Both the position numbers and the translations under genes were made by a program. Positions 26,790 to 36,060 of a stretch of 64,000 bases of DNA are shown one piece after another; the stretch's first letter is position 1; every line of letters begins with the position of its first letter. The DNA comes from Bifidobacterium catenulatum DSM 16992 = JCM 1194 = LMG 11043 (GTDB taxonomy: Bacteria > Actinomycetota > Actinomycetes > Actinomycetales > Bifidobacteriaceae). The notes under the pieces were generated by a model. It made no database searches. It was not told the DNA's origin and was given only the letters and a program-made list of their open reading frames with translations. Location: contig NZ_AP012325.1 in NCBI RefSeq assembly GCF_001025195.1, forward strand, positions 1,674,001 through 1,738,000, written 5' to 3'.

Positions 26790-26977
26790 GTTCCCAGTAT
26801 TCCCTTCGTTCTATTTCCATCCGTGCTCCCTCATCCTATACGAATGGCAAGTCATAAAGAGGGAATCCCTCCAATCCAAAAAACATACATAGGGGAGGGT
26901 ATGATACCGGACAGCAAGTGTCAACCACGTTCACGCATCAAAATGCCTGAAATAATAGGGGGGGTGGGAGCACGGCC
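26790..26977. promoter_or_regulatory. divergent intergenic region
   Basis: 188 bases between the coiled-coil gene (minus) and the GT4 gene (plus); it must hold both promoters. I could not define -35/-10 boxes with confidence. A G7 tract at 26958-26964 followed by TGGGAG lies just before the GT4 start and may serve as its ribosome binding region. Confidence 0.35.
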
Positions 26978-28129
26978 ATGGAGGAGAGGAAACGGCTGCT
27001 TATCGTCCAAGAAGCCATGGGCGGCTGCGGACGTAACGTCGTGGATATTGTCAACGGCATCGACCACAGCAAATTCGATGTGACCGTCGCCTACGGAACC
27101 AGCCGAATGGATGACTACTATCGCAACGCAATCCCCGAAATGGACCAGCACGCGACGCTCATTCCCGTTCCCGAACTGGTCCGAGATCTCTCCATGAGCA
27201 ATGATGTCAAAGCCTGGCTGCGCATACGTGGGCTCATCAAGAAAATCAAACCCGACATTCTCCACTGCCACAGTTCGAAAGCCGGCATCATCGGACGTTC
27301 GGCGGCCTTTGGAAGACATGTGCCAAAGGTGTTTTATACACCCCATGCGTACGCATTCCAAGCATGGGAGTTCTCCGAGTCAAAGAAGCGCTTCTTCGCT
27401 TTTCTCGAACGTATGTGCAGCCATTTTCTGACTACATGCACGTTCAACGTGTCGAAGGGCGAGCGCGACATCGCTTTGCAAAATCGGATTGACAAGCCCG
27501 ATAAGTTCAAGGTCGTGTATAACGGCATTCCCGACATCACGTTGCCTTCACGCGACGAGGCCTTGGAAATGCTGGGCTTGTCCGATCTGCCGCATGGGGC
27601 CGTTGTCATCGGTTCCACCGTGCGCCTTGCCAAGCAGAAAGATCCGATGACGTTCGTCCGGATTGCCAAAACAGTGGTCGAGCATAATCCCCTCGCGCAT
27701 TTCGTCTGCGTGGGAGATGGCAACCTGCAAGATGATGTGTCGCGCTTTGTCGCGGATCATGGTCTCGGCAGCAACGTGCATCTGCTGGGTTACCGTGATG
27801 ATGCGGAACGTATCGTCACTGCGTTCGACGTGTATCTGCTGACCTCGTTATACGAGGGTCTGCCGTATTCGCTAGTCGAGGCATTGCGTGCCGGCGTGCC
27901 CATTGTGGCTACGAATGTGACCGGTAGCAACGAGGTGGTGCGGCCTGGCGTGAACGGTTATCTTTTCAACGTCGGCGACGTGGAAGACGGCGTTCGGCAA
28001 GTGAAGCGTGTTATTTCCGAGCGTTCCCACGATGGAAAATTCTCCTACGACATCATTCGCAGCACGTATCTCGATAAGTTCACATCGCAACGCATGCTTG
28101 ACAGCGTGCAGGAAAGCTATCTGGGCTGA
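26978..28129 (+). CDS. GT4 family glycosyltransferase
   Basis: A 383-residue predicted cytoplasmic glycosyltransferase. The N-terminal domain has LLIVQEAMGGCGRNVVDIVN and DILHCHSSKAGIIGR (acceptor side). The C-terminal domain has GSTVRLAKQKDPMTFV, VCVGDGNLQDDV, HLLGYRDDAERI and the LTSLYEGLPYSLVEALRAGV motif with the paired Glu residues. Related enzymes (WcaI/EpsD-like) add the second or later sugar. Start ATG 26978, with GGGAG 12 bases before. It is the only intact plus-strand glycosyltransferase in the window. Confidence 0.87.
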   Translation: MEERKRLLIVQEAMGGCGRNVVDIVNGIDHSKFDVTVAYGTSRMDDYYRNAIPEMDQHATLIPVPELVRDLSMSNDVKAWLRIRGLIKKIKPDILHCHSSKAGIIGRSAAFGRHVPKVFYTPHAYAFQAWEFSESKKRFFAFLERMCSHFLTTCTFNVSKGERDIALQNRIDKPDKFKVVYNGIPDITLPSRDEALEMLGLSDLPHGAVVIGSTVRLAKQKDPMTFVRIAKTVVEHNPLAHFVCVGDGNLQDDVSRFVADHGLGSNVHLLGYRDDAERIVTAFDVYLLTSLYEGLPYSLVEALRAGVPIVATNVTGSNEVVRPGVNGYLFNVGDVEDGVRQVKRVISERSHDGKFSYDIIRSTYLDKFTSQRMLDSVQESYLG

Positions 28130-28145
28130 ACGGATTTTGCACGGG

Positions 28146-28433
28146 TTACAGAAATTTCCGAATCGACCATCTCTTCGCTAGAAGGTTCCGCAGCATGCCG
28201 ACCGTCCAGCTTACGGTCTCTTCGTGAAGCGTGATGCCGGCAAACAGCCATACCATGCAATACGTAATTATGCCGAGCATCGTCTGCCATGCGCACCTCA
28301 TCGCAGGAGCGCCATACAGCAATGTCAGCAAGGCCGCCGTCGCGCATATATGGCGACAGCCTATTGTGCGAGCCACCCCAGACCGACCAACTCTCGTAGA
28401 ACCCCGGTGTCTATTTAGAAGTGCAACGCCCAT
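28146..28433 (-). pseudogene. possible Wzx flippase C-terminal fragment
   Basis: The minus-strand frame reads HICATAALLTLLYGAPAMR, MLGIITYCMVWLFAGI and WTVGMLRNLLAKRWSIRKFL before a stop at 28146. Two hydrophobic helices plus a basic tail resemble the end of polysaccharide flippases such as 31051-32586. No start and no further homology upstream. The remaining 28434-28646 stretch shows no gene. Confidence 0.35.
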
Positions 28434-28646
28434 ATTGGTCCTGCAATTCTAGCAGTTCGTCGGCAAACGCCTCAGCGGCAGCCTCGCACCAAGATGCTTG
28501 CGGCATAATAGTACGGCGATTTGACGATGGTAATCGTCGACACGTTGAAAACGAAGTACCGGCTTGCCCACCCTTTTACCGACGAGGCAGGAGCGTACTA
28601 TATCTATAAGCAATTGCATTAAATCTTTCAAAGGAAATAGCGAGCC

Positions 28647-29619
28647 ATGCCCCCTACTTTTCATCCTGATATTGCAGTAATCATCCCTGTGTATAACGCC
28701 ATACAGTATCTTGACGAATGCCTAAACAGCATTGTCAGCCAAACATATCGCGAATTAGAAATCATTCTCGTTGATGATGGATCAACGGACGGAAGCGAAA
28801 AAGTCTGCGACCAATGGTCGGCTAAAGATAATCGAATCTCCGTCATACATCAGTCGAATTCCGGTGAAGCAGCCGCACGTAATACCGGGATTTCACACGC
28901 TCATAGCGGACTTATTGCTTGGGTAGACAGTGACGATACGATAGAAACTTCATATATTGAGCATTTGTATAATACGAAAAAAAAATCATGCCGCTTCTAT
29001 CGCAATAGCCAATCCGCGTAGTAAACAATCCATCAAACAAGATGGGGAATATGTCTATTCTGGTCAACATGACATTATCCGCGCATGGCTCTATAACGAA
29101 ATCCCTTCTTATATGTGGTCTTCGCTAGTCGACAAATCCCTATATGACGGTTTGCAGTTCGAATCATTCAGAGTACGCGCCGACGCATTAATGATGGGGA
29201 AATTATGCACTCGAGCATCGAGAATAGTGGTATATAGCGATAACGGCTATCAGTATCGAGAACACGCTGATTCAACTTCCCATTCCGCTTCTAGTCCTTC
29301 AGTGAATCTCAATTCATGGATGGAGTCCGGAGAAAAAGAATATGAATATTTTTCGTCGTTTTTCCCTAATTTCCGCAAGCAGGCCTCTTACCATATCATG
29401 CATGAGCTGGTCGTAGTGTACTTCTGCATCAAGCAGCTGCCTGACGGCCGTGAGAAAAAGCTTCTATGCCATACACTGCAAAAACTAATGGCACGGCACC
29501 TACCACACCTGCCATGGGCGCACTTGGGAGCCAAGCGTTTTAGAGAAATGCTGGCAGGACTCAAAGCATTCATACTGTTAACTGTATATCTGATGAAACA
29601 TTCAAGGAATTACCGATAA
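28647..29619 (+). pseudogene. GT2 glycosyltransferase, frameshifted at an A9 tract
   Basis: The first part (28647-29021) is a normal GT-A start: IAVIIPVYNAIQYLDECLNS, LVDDGSTDGSEKVCDQW and the DXD region WVDSDDTIETSY. At nine A (28977-28985) the frame is lost. The continuation, in the frame of 28957-29619, reads HAASIAIANPRSKQS and onward to the C-terminal helices (MKHSRNYR). One base gained or lost in the tract restores a protein of about 320 residues. It may be a decayed gene or a slippage-switched one. Ribosome binding site AAAGGAAAT precedes the start. Confidence 0.8.
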
Positions 29620-29923
29620 ATGCAACAACCTGTATTCCACGCAGAAGTTTAAATAGCGTCTCAGCATCAGCACCTCGACGGAACGACACTCAGCAGTGCG
29701 TACGACACTGTCTTATGTTCTAAATACTACTTTCATTACTGATGGTAGTGCGCAACTTTTCGGGCACTACCAGATAATTTCCATGCCGAGATACGTTTTC
29801 AGGACTCCTTAATAGTTCAGCCGCATCTTTCGAATCGGCAATCTAAATCCACCTTCCCAGATACTGTTCAAACGGCAATTTTATGAGCTTCCTGCCTCAA
29901 AGGGAGATTCAAGAAGCCTTCGC
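29620..29923. repeat. convergent gap with one perfect hairpin
   Basis: No gene is seen between the frameshifted GT2 (plus) and the next GT2 (minus). Arms TGGTAGTGC (29743-29751) and GCACTACCA (29764-29772) form a perfect 9-bp stem that could terminate transcripts from both sides; no T-run follows. Confidence 0.4.
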
Positions 29924-30886
29924 TCACAGATGCTTGGCCTTCCTCAACACCCATTCCGTAAGGAATGGGACAAACCATAGACCGAGAAACTGCACACACC
30001 GCTTAGTGGATAAGAATGACCCGGCGGAGAGCGGCACATGTCTTAACTGCGCGAAAATCTCACCAAGCCTGGCATGAATCGCCCGATCTGACCAGTCCAG
30101 CCCGGATGCGAAATCAAGATCCTCGATGAACTTGTCAAAGGTCAAAGCCGCGCATTGCCGATAGTTTTTGCCCACGCAGTGCTCCAGCCGCTGCACCAAG
30201 GCCTCCAAGCGGTCAAGGTTCCTGATACTAAAACCGCTATGCGTGATGCTGTTATCCGTAGAAACATAGTGGTAGAGCCCGTCCGGCAATACATTGATGT
30301 TCTTACATCGGCCCACCACTTGGTGCAGCACATACTCGTCTTCATGGACGCGCCCGACCGGGAAACGCAGCTGATTCCAAATCGAAGCCGCATACAGCTT
30401 GTTACAAGCGACTACCAGCCGCCAATCCAATAAGGCATGGCGCAAATATTCCTCAGAAGATACAGCGGACCGCTTCTCCGTAATCGGTTCACTTCCCTTC
30501 CGCAACTTTCCAGCGGAGTCCTCGCAGATGATGGAGCACACAGACATGTCGGCATCAGCGATGCCGACATACAGACTATCCACATAATCCGGCTCCACAT
30601 AATCGTCACTATCTACGAACGCAACGAAATCGCCATGCATGACATTCAAACCAGCATTCCTAGCATCGGACAAGCCACCATTGGGCTTGTGAACCACCCG
30701 AATACGATCATCCTGTCCAGCCCATTCATCGCACATTCGCGGGCACTCATCTGGGGAACCGTCATCGACCAGAATTATCTCAAGATGCCGGTAGGTTTGT
30801 TCCGTTATGCTGCGTACGCAACGATCCAGTGACCGCTCCACGTTATATACGGGCACAATAACGCTGATCAACGACTGTTCGCTCAT
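29924..30886 (-). CDS. GT2 family glycosyltransferase
   Basis: 320 residues, GT-A fold. ISVIVPVYNVERSLDRCVRS, LVDDGSPDECPRMCDEW, KPNGGLSDARNAGLN and the metal/nucleotide-sugar binding FVDSDDYVEPDYVDSLY are all intact. A conserved later block reads VACNKLYAASIWNQLRFPVG then HEDEYVLHQ. Predicted to add one sugar to the undecaprenyl-linked EPS precursor at the inner membrane face. Last gene of the long minus-strand operon. Start ATG 30886. Confidence 0.88.
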   Translation of the reverse strand: MSEQSLISVIVPVYNVERSLDRCVRSITEQTYRHLEIILVDDGSPDECPRMCDEWAGQDDRIRVVHKPNGGLSDARNAGLNVMHGDFVAFVDSDDYVEPDYVDSLYVGIADADMSVCSIICEDSAGKLRKGSEPITEKRSAVSSEEYLRHALLDWRLVVACNKLYAASIWNQLRFPVGRVHEDEYVLHQVVGRCKNINVLPDGLYHYVSTDNSITHSGFSIRNLDRLEALVQRLEHCVGKNYRQCAALTFDKFIEDLDFASGLDWSDRAIHARLGEIFAQLRHVPLSAGSFLSTKRCVQFLGLWFVPFLTEWVLRKAKHL

Positions 30887-30910
30887 GTTTCCACCTGTTT
30901 GTTCCCTCTA

Positions 30911-30946
30911 CATCTCTAATTACCTTAGCATCTCTAATTACCTTAG
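30911..30946. repeat. perfect 18-bp tandem duplication
   Basis: CATCTCTAATTACCTTAG occurs twice head to tail, just upstream of the GT2 start at 30886 and downstream of the Wzx gene. It may alter spacing of a translation or promoter signal; no protein is encoded. Confidence 0.85.
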
Positions 30947-31050
30947 AAAGGGATATGGGCTTTGCCGGCCAGTCATCACGATTAGCTTTCCAAATTTGGC
31001 CGTTCGCACCCTCTCACACTGTCGAGAGAATCGCCATTAATTACTTTCCG

Positions 31051-32586
31051 CTAAGCAATATGAAGTTTCCTCTTCACCATATCAGACAATAGAGAACGCT
31101 CCTTCTGCCCCAGCAGCAGGCACATATCTACACACAGCGTAACTAAAGCATATAGGCAGCACGTCAGAATCAATGAAATCCAATTATCAGCGATAAGGCC
31201 AAATATGCTCCTAATTCCCCAGCAAGCCACAGCCGCCACTGCAGTAGAAGCGAAATACCGTATATAAATCGGATAGAATTCGAACTTCCTGACATGCAAA
31301 CATCTAGCCGCATATACAGGCACAAATGTCACATTAGCAAAGAATTCGAATAGAGGTGGAATTGCAGCCACGAGGAACACACCCCATTTCGGCAAAATCT
31401 CGATAGAGGTAATCAGCACGACCATGGATATCGCGCTGTAAACAAGCCATCCAATAGAATATTTCTTCAAACGGTTAACAATCAGCGGTAGATTTTGCAA
31501 TGTCACAGCAACTCCAGAAGCCAGCAATCCTAACATTGTCAATGTGAGCAGCTCGTACAATAGAGTTGTATCTTGACCATGTTGCCATAGACGCATGAAA
31601 TCATAACCCACAACCAGAAGTACCACAAAAACGATATTGGTGAAGAAGCCAGATACTTTCATACCGGACTTAATATCATCAACTAATTCATCACGCTTGC
31701 CCTGCGCATAATATTTTGTCTGTTCAGGATAGAACAGGCTTGCCACAGTAATCGTCAGACTGCTAATCTGATTCGGGACAGTCTGCGCGACAGATAACAT
31801 GCCCATAAGATATGGACTAACCATAAGATTTGCCACCAATAATTGCAGGCCGAACATCATAATCTGCTGTAACTTAGTAACGACATTCCAGATTCCAGCC
31901 TCAAGCATCTCGCGGACACTTGCCCACGATACTAAATTCCAACGAAACGATATATCAGGAAGCAATACACGCGTATAGAATCGATTCATTATTGTCAATA
32001 CCGCAGACGCCAAGCATACGGCCAGACCTACATAGCAGACTTTCGGAGGCAACATGCCAAAAAGCACAACCATGACTGCTACACGCACAAAAGAAAAAAC
32101 CAGGTTAGCGATGCTGCTCAGATAAAGTTTGTTTTTTACGAATGTAGCTACAGAATATACTGTGGATATTGTTGTGATGACAAACTGCAAAAATATAAAA
32201 GTGAACAGCATCTTCACGTCACCAACAAGGTGGGGAGAGATATTTACCAATTTGTCGAGAAACAGGATTACTGGAATTGCAATTATCGTAAGTGCAAATA
32301 CCATAACAGCATTGGCCGCAAGAGTGGACGAATAATATCGGTTCGCTTTAAGTTCGTTCCCCTCATGATATGCAACCGTAATAAAACGTCCTGCCACTGA
32401 GGTAAGTGCAACAGTGAACAGCTGCGCATAACCCACAAACGTGCTGGCCAATCCGACAAATCCATATGCCTCTGCACCGATATTATGCACGACATACGGG
32501 GTAAGAAATAAACCGATGCCGATGGAAACCACAAAATTCACCAAGCTCGCAATCATATTTACGAGCAGTTGTTTTTTATCTCCCAC
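31051..32586 (-). CDS. Wzx-type polysaccharide flippase
   Basis: A 511-residue MATE/PST superfamily membrane protein with about 14 predicted helices. It starts MGDKKQLLVNMIASLVNFVV, followed by GLFLTPYVVHNIGAEAYGFV, the typical N-terminal motif of EPS/O-antigen flippases. It would move the completed lipid-linked repeat unit to the outer leaflet. It lies between GT2 genes of the operon. Composition is slightly A+T-richer than the neighbouring glycosyltransferases. Confidence 0.88.
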   Translation of the reverse strand: MGDKKQLLVNMIASLVNFVVSIGIGLFLTPYVVHNIGAEAYGFVGLASTFVGYAQLFTVALTSVAGRFITVAYHEGNELKANRYYSSTLAANAVMVFALTIIAIPVILFLDKLVNISPHLVGDVKMLFTFIFLQFVITTISTVYSVATFVKNKLYLSSIANLVFSFVRVAVMVVLFGMLPPKVCYVGLAVCLASAVLTIMNRFYTRVLLPDISFRWNLVSWASVREMLEAGIWNVVTKLQQIMMFGLQLLVANLMVSPYLMGMLSVAQTVPNQISSLTITVASLFYPEQTKYYAQGKRDELVDDIKSGMKVSGFFTNIVFVVLLVVGYDFMRLWQHGQDTTLLYELLTLTMLGLLASGVAVTLQNLPLIVNRLKKYSIGWLVYSAISMVVLITSIEILPKWGVFLVAAIPPLFEFFANVTFVPVYAARCLHVRKFEFYPIYIRYFASTAVAAVACWGIRSIFGLIADNWISLILTCCLYALVTLCVDMCLLLGQKERSLLSDMVKRKLHIA

Positions 32587-32659
32587 AATTCCACCTATTG
32601 CTTATTGATTATTTGCCAATATTCAGCAATGCGTTACATCTCTTGATTACACGTTGCCG

Positions 32660-32892
32660 TCAATATATCTCTTTCACAATTCGTTTCAGATTCTTAGCGA
32701 TGTTCTCCAGACCGGACATCTTCTTGCACACGTCGTAGAAGTACTGCTGACGCGGCATAAAGGAGTCGATGACTTCGCTCAATAGCTTTCTACGCGGCAA
32801 ATGCCTGCGGAAACGAATACTTATTCGTTGTGATATGGAGTCGTATGTTAAATGGTCAGTGAGGTCTTCATTGCGTATCCCCTTTCACGGCA
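32660..32892 (-). pseudogene. unrecognised gene remnant between Wzx and GT2
   Basis: An open minus-strand frame without a start reads SISQRISIRFRRHLPRRKLL, SEVIDSFMPRQQYFYDVCKK and LENIAKNLKRIVKEIY, ending at a TGA at 32660. An ATG at 32876 in another frame (MKTSLTI) overlaps the preceding gene's stop in the ATGA fashion used throughout this operon. This suggests the start and end of a gene whose middle was deleted. The family is not recognised. Confidence 0.4.
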
Positions 32893-33878
32893 CCTTTCTC
32901 GCCGTATGTCTTGCGTCCCCAGAACAAAAACGGGCAGAGTCGTGTTCCCATATAATTGACCTGATCTTTAAAAGGCAAGTACCGTATGCTACTCCATGGA
33001 ATTGTACGGAACATCCGGAACAATTCCTTTAGCCTCTTATGCACTTGGGCATCCGACCAATCCAACTGCCTTGCTTTGTATATCGAATCCTTGAGCTGGC
33101 TGAAGAACACAGGGAACAGATCCATGGCCCCCTCATCCAGCAGAAAACGCACTTTGCCAATCAACGCTTCGATAATGTCAAGGGATTGCAAGGTATACTT
33201 GGTATGCATGATGCTGCCGGTACGTTCGATGTAGTGGTACAGACGTTCCGGCAACAGCACTGCCGTACGTGTCCGTCCGAAAATCCTATATGTCACGAAC
33301 TCATCCTCGTGCAGTTTCCCTACTGGATATCGGAGGTCTTTCCACAGCTGGCACCGATACAGTTTGTTCCACGCCACCACATTGTCCACACCGTTTTCCT
33401 CACCACGCTGCCTCATGCAATCTATGCCAGAACATGTCCTGAGCGTGTCCGTTATCGGCGCGTATTCCTTACGACGGACGGGAGCGGTCTGCTCGATGGC
33501 GTTTCCGTCAGCGTCCTCATGGAATACCGAGCACATAACGAGATCAGCATGATTCTTCTGTGCGGCGTCGATCATGGTGGCGATGTAATCCGGTTCCACG
33601 TAATCGTCGCTGTCAACGAAGGCGATGAACTCGCCAGTCGCCATATCCAATCCGGCATTACGGGCAGAGGAGAGACCGCCGTTGGGCTTGTGAATCACCT
33701 GAATACGCGAATCCTTATTGGCCCAAGCATCGCACATTGCCGGGCACCGGTCTGTGCTGCCGTCATCTACCAGAATAATCTCCAAGTGAGCATACGACTG
33801 GTTCACCACGCTACGGACGCATCGGTCGAGATACTGTTCCACCCCGTATATGGGGATGATGACGCTTACTAAATCCAT
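32868..33878 (-). CDS. GT2 family glycosyltransferase
   Basis: GT-A glycosyltransferase of about 336 residues. VSVIIPIYGVEQYLDRCVRS, LVDDGSTDRCPAMCDAW and FVDSDDYVEPDYIATMI (DXD) are intact, and VAWNKLYRCQLWKDLRYPVG then HEDEFVTY mark the second half. I start at ATG 33878 (MDLVSVIIP) because GAAGGAA lies eight to ten bases upstream; the longer frame to 33911 would overlap the preceding gene. The start lies 11 bases after that gene's stop, fitting tight operon packing. Confidence 0.87.
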   Translation of the reverse strand: MDLVSVIIPIYGVEQYLDRCVRSVVNQSYAHLEIILVDDGSTDRCPAMCDAWANKDSRIQVIHKPNGGLSSARNAGLDMATGEFIAFVDSDDYVEPDYIATMIDAAQKNHADLVMCSVFHEDADGNAIEQTAPVRRKEYAPITDTLRTCSGIDCMRQRGEENGVDNVVAWNKLYRCQLWKDLRYPVGKLHEDEFVTYRIFGRTRTAVLLPERLYHYIERTGSIMHTKYTLQSLDIIEALIGKVRFLLDEGAMDLFPVFFSQLKDSIYKARQLDWSDAQVHKRLKELFRMFRTIPWSSIRYLPFKDQVNYMGTRLCPFLFWGRKTYGEKGAVKGDTQ

Positions 33879-33889
33879 AGTGAGTTCCT

Positions 33890-34918
33890 TCACCGTAGAT
33901 ACCATTTCCATAGCGATGTCATGTTTATAGCGAATGCGATTTTGGTTGACCTGTTAACGGCCGCATTCCTGAGCTCATGCAAATACACATTCCGATATGG
34001 CGATGATGCCACATGCCGTACGAAACGCAGCAATTCCGTTTTATCGACCGTTCCCGCAGCTTTGCAGGCATCGTGAATCGCCCACAACGCGTCATTCGCC
34101 AACCGCAAATACAGGTGGCATCTGTTCGTCTCACTAATCAGCATATCTCGATAAAACGCCAGATGCTTTCCATGGGCATACTCCAGCTCCTGGGCTTTCC
34201 CGAATCGGAATCCCCGGACCAAACTGCCCATATGCTGCCGGTACACGTACAGGCACCGTTGCAGAAAAGCCATACGGATGCCACGAGTGAGCAGATCCAG
34301 AACGAACAGCATGTCCTCGCCGAATGCAATATTCTCGGCAAATCGCAAATCCCCGATGCTTGAACGACGATACAGTTTCCCCCAACATTGGTAGAGCAGC
34401 TCATCGTTGTCGAGTGCACATAGCTGATTCGCCACGGTTTTCTCATGACGTCGCCGCGTGTCGATTACATTCTGTTGCCGTACGGTTTTGCTTTCTTGCT
34501 CGGTGACGCTGCCGTCGGCATGTTCTTCGATGACGTCGTATCCGAATACCACCATATCGGCCGAGTGCGTAATTGCACATCGAACAGCCTCGGCAACTGC
34601 CTCACGACGCAAACTGTCATCACTATCCACGAAGGTCACGAATGCTCCCGTAGCCGCATCCAATCCGGCATTACGGGCCGCGGACACTCCTCTGCATGGT
34701 TGATGAGTCACGCGAATCCGCTGATCGGTTTGTGCCATGGCGTCGCAGAGTTCCGCCGACCCGTCCGTGGACCCATCGTCGACCAGTATGATCTCAAGGT
34801 CCGGGTAGGTCTGCGAGCGCAGACTGTTCACACAATCATCGAGGTAATGTTTCGAGTTCCGTATCGGCACGATGATGCTTACAAGCGGCGATGAGGACGG
34901 TTTGGTCTCGTCTGTCAT
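33890..34918 (-). CDS. GT2 family glycosyltransferase
   Basis: 342 residues, GT-A fold. VSIIVPIRNSKHYLDDCVNS, LVDDGSTDGSAELCDAM, CRGVSAARNAGLDAATG and FVTFVDSDDSLRREAV carry the donor-binding motifs. The second half has ELLYQCWGKLYRRSSIGDLR and FGEDMLFVLDLL. It differs from the two GT2 enzymes on either side in the acceptor half, suggesting a different linkage. Its ATG overlaps the stop of the upstream GT4 by four bases (34915-34918), implying translational coupling. Confidence 0.87.
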   Translation of the reverse strand: MTDETKPSSSPLVSIIVPIRNSKHYLDDCVNSLRSQTYPDLEIILVDDGSTDGSAELCDAMAQTDQRIRVTHQPCRGVSAARNAGLDAATGAFVTFVDSDDSLRREAVAEAVRCAITHSADMVVFGYDVIEEHADGSVTEQESKTVRQQNVIDTRRRHEKTVANQLCALDNDELLYQCWGKLYRRSSIGDLRFAENIAFGEDMLFVLDLLTRGIRMAFLQRCLYVYRQHMGSLVRGFRFGKAQELEYAHGKHLAFYRDMLISETNRCHLYLRLANDALWAIHDACKAAGTVDKTELLRFVRHVASSPYRNVYLHELRNAAVNRSTKIAFAINMTSLWKWYLR

Positions 34919-36060
34919 GATCTTTTCGCGTTCCTCACATAGAATTCCTGCAGTTGCGCGGCTACGTCGGACATCTCGTATCCCGCGACTTTCACTTCGG
35001 AGCTTCGGCTTCTTCGTTCGGGCGCGTGTTTGAGTATGTCATCCAATCGTGTTGCCCAAGCGTCCGGTCCGTTTCCCAGACGTTCGAAATGCATGAGGTC
35101 GCATACACGGGCCGACTCCGGAACTACGTCAGCGGAACCGAGGCAGGGCAGTCCGGCGCATTGCGCTTCGATGTATACGATGCCCAGTCCTTCGGCGACC
35201 GAAGGAAGTACGAAGGCGTCCATGGCCTGGTACAGTTCCGCGACATCGGAACGTTGTCCAAGCAGCTGCACGCATCCATCCAAGTTCTTTTCGACAATTC
35301 GACATTCAATTTCGTCACGTAGAGGACCGTCGCCGACCATGACCAGTACGGAGTCTGGGTGAATCGCATGGTAGCGTTCGAACATGTCCAGCAGGAACAG
35401 AGGATTCTTCTGTGGCCGAAAACCACCGCAGAATCCGATGACTGTGGTGTGGTCGCTGAGCTTCAATTCGCGACGTGCTTTTTCCCGTGCAGCTGCATTA
35501 TATGCGAATTGCGCCCTGTCGATACCATTGCGGATCCAAGTGTAAGGCTTGTTCGGGAACATGAAATTCGCCGCCAGATCCGAGCAAGCGAAGTAATGCG
35601 TAGGGTATCGGTCGATGTCTTTGGCGATGGCTTGGCCTCGCATGTCCCAGAGCAATGCGCGTAGCGGATTCTCGTGGTGTTGGTACTCCTCGATGTTATG
35701 GGAGTGCAGGATGCGTAGTCCGATGCCCGCACGCTGGGCATATTTCAATGGCAGCGCGTACGGGAAATTCGCGTGCATGTGGACGCCCATGATTTCGGGA
35801 TGCTGTTGGAAGAAGCGCGGCAGACATGTGCGTGACCGGATCAGTGAATCCCGTTGTGGCACAAGGACCCGGCATATGTTGCCGCCCATGGATTGGATTT
35901 CGTTTTCGAAATGCAACGGCCCGTCATGGTAATCCTGCAGGAAATCGAATTGCACTTTGGTCCGATCCATGTGCCGATACACGTTCATGATGAAGGTTTC
36001 GATGCCGCCCAAACCTGTGGTCATGCCCCATTGGAGGATGTGGATAGGTTGCGTCGTCAT
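34915..36060 (-). CDS. GT4 family glycosyltransferase (EpsF-like)
   Basis: 381 residues. The N-terminal domain has ILQWGMTTGLGGIETFIMNV and LHSHNIEEYQHHE. The donor domain has GFCGGFRPQKNPLFLLDMFE, LVMVGDGPLRDEIE and the VLPSVAEGLGIVYIEAQCAG motif with paired Glu. Same subfamily as 41533-42690 and 4897-6045. It overlaps genes on both sides by four bases. Confidence 0.87.
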   Translation of the reverse strand: MTTQPIHILQWGMTTGLGGIETFIMNVYRHMDRTKVQFDFLQDYHDGPLHFENEIQSMGGNICRVLVPQRDSLIRSRTCLPRFFQQHPEIMGVHMHANFPYALPLKYAQRAGIGLRILHSHNIEEYQHHENPLRALLWDMRGQAIAKDIDRYPTHYFACSDLAANFMFPNKPYTWIRNGIDRAQFAYNAAAREKARRELKLSDHTTVIGFCGGFRPQKNPLFLLDMFERYHAIHPDSVLVMVGDGPLRDEIECRIVEKNLDGCVQLLGQRSDVAELYQAMDAFVLPSVAEGLGIVYIEAQCAGLPCLGSADVVPESARVCDLMHFERLGNGPDAWATRLDDILKHAPERRSRSSEVKVAGYEMSDVAAQLQEFYVRNAKRS

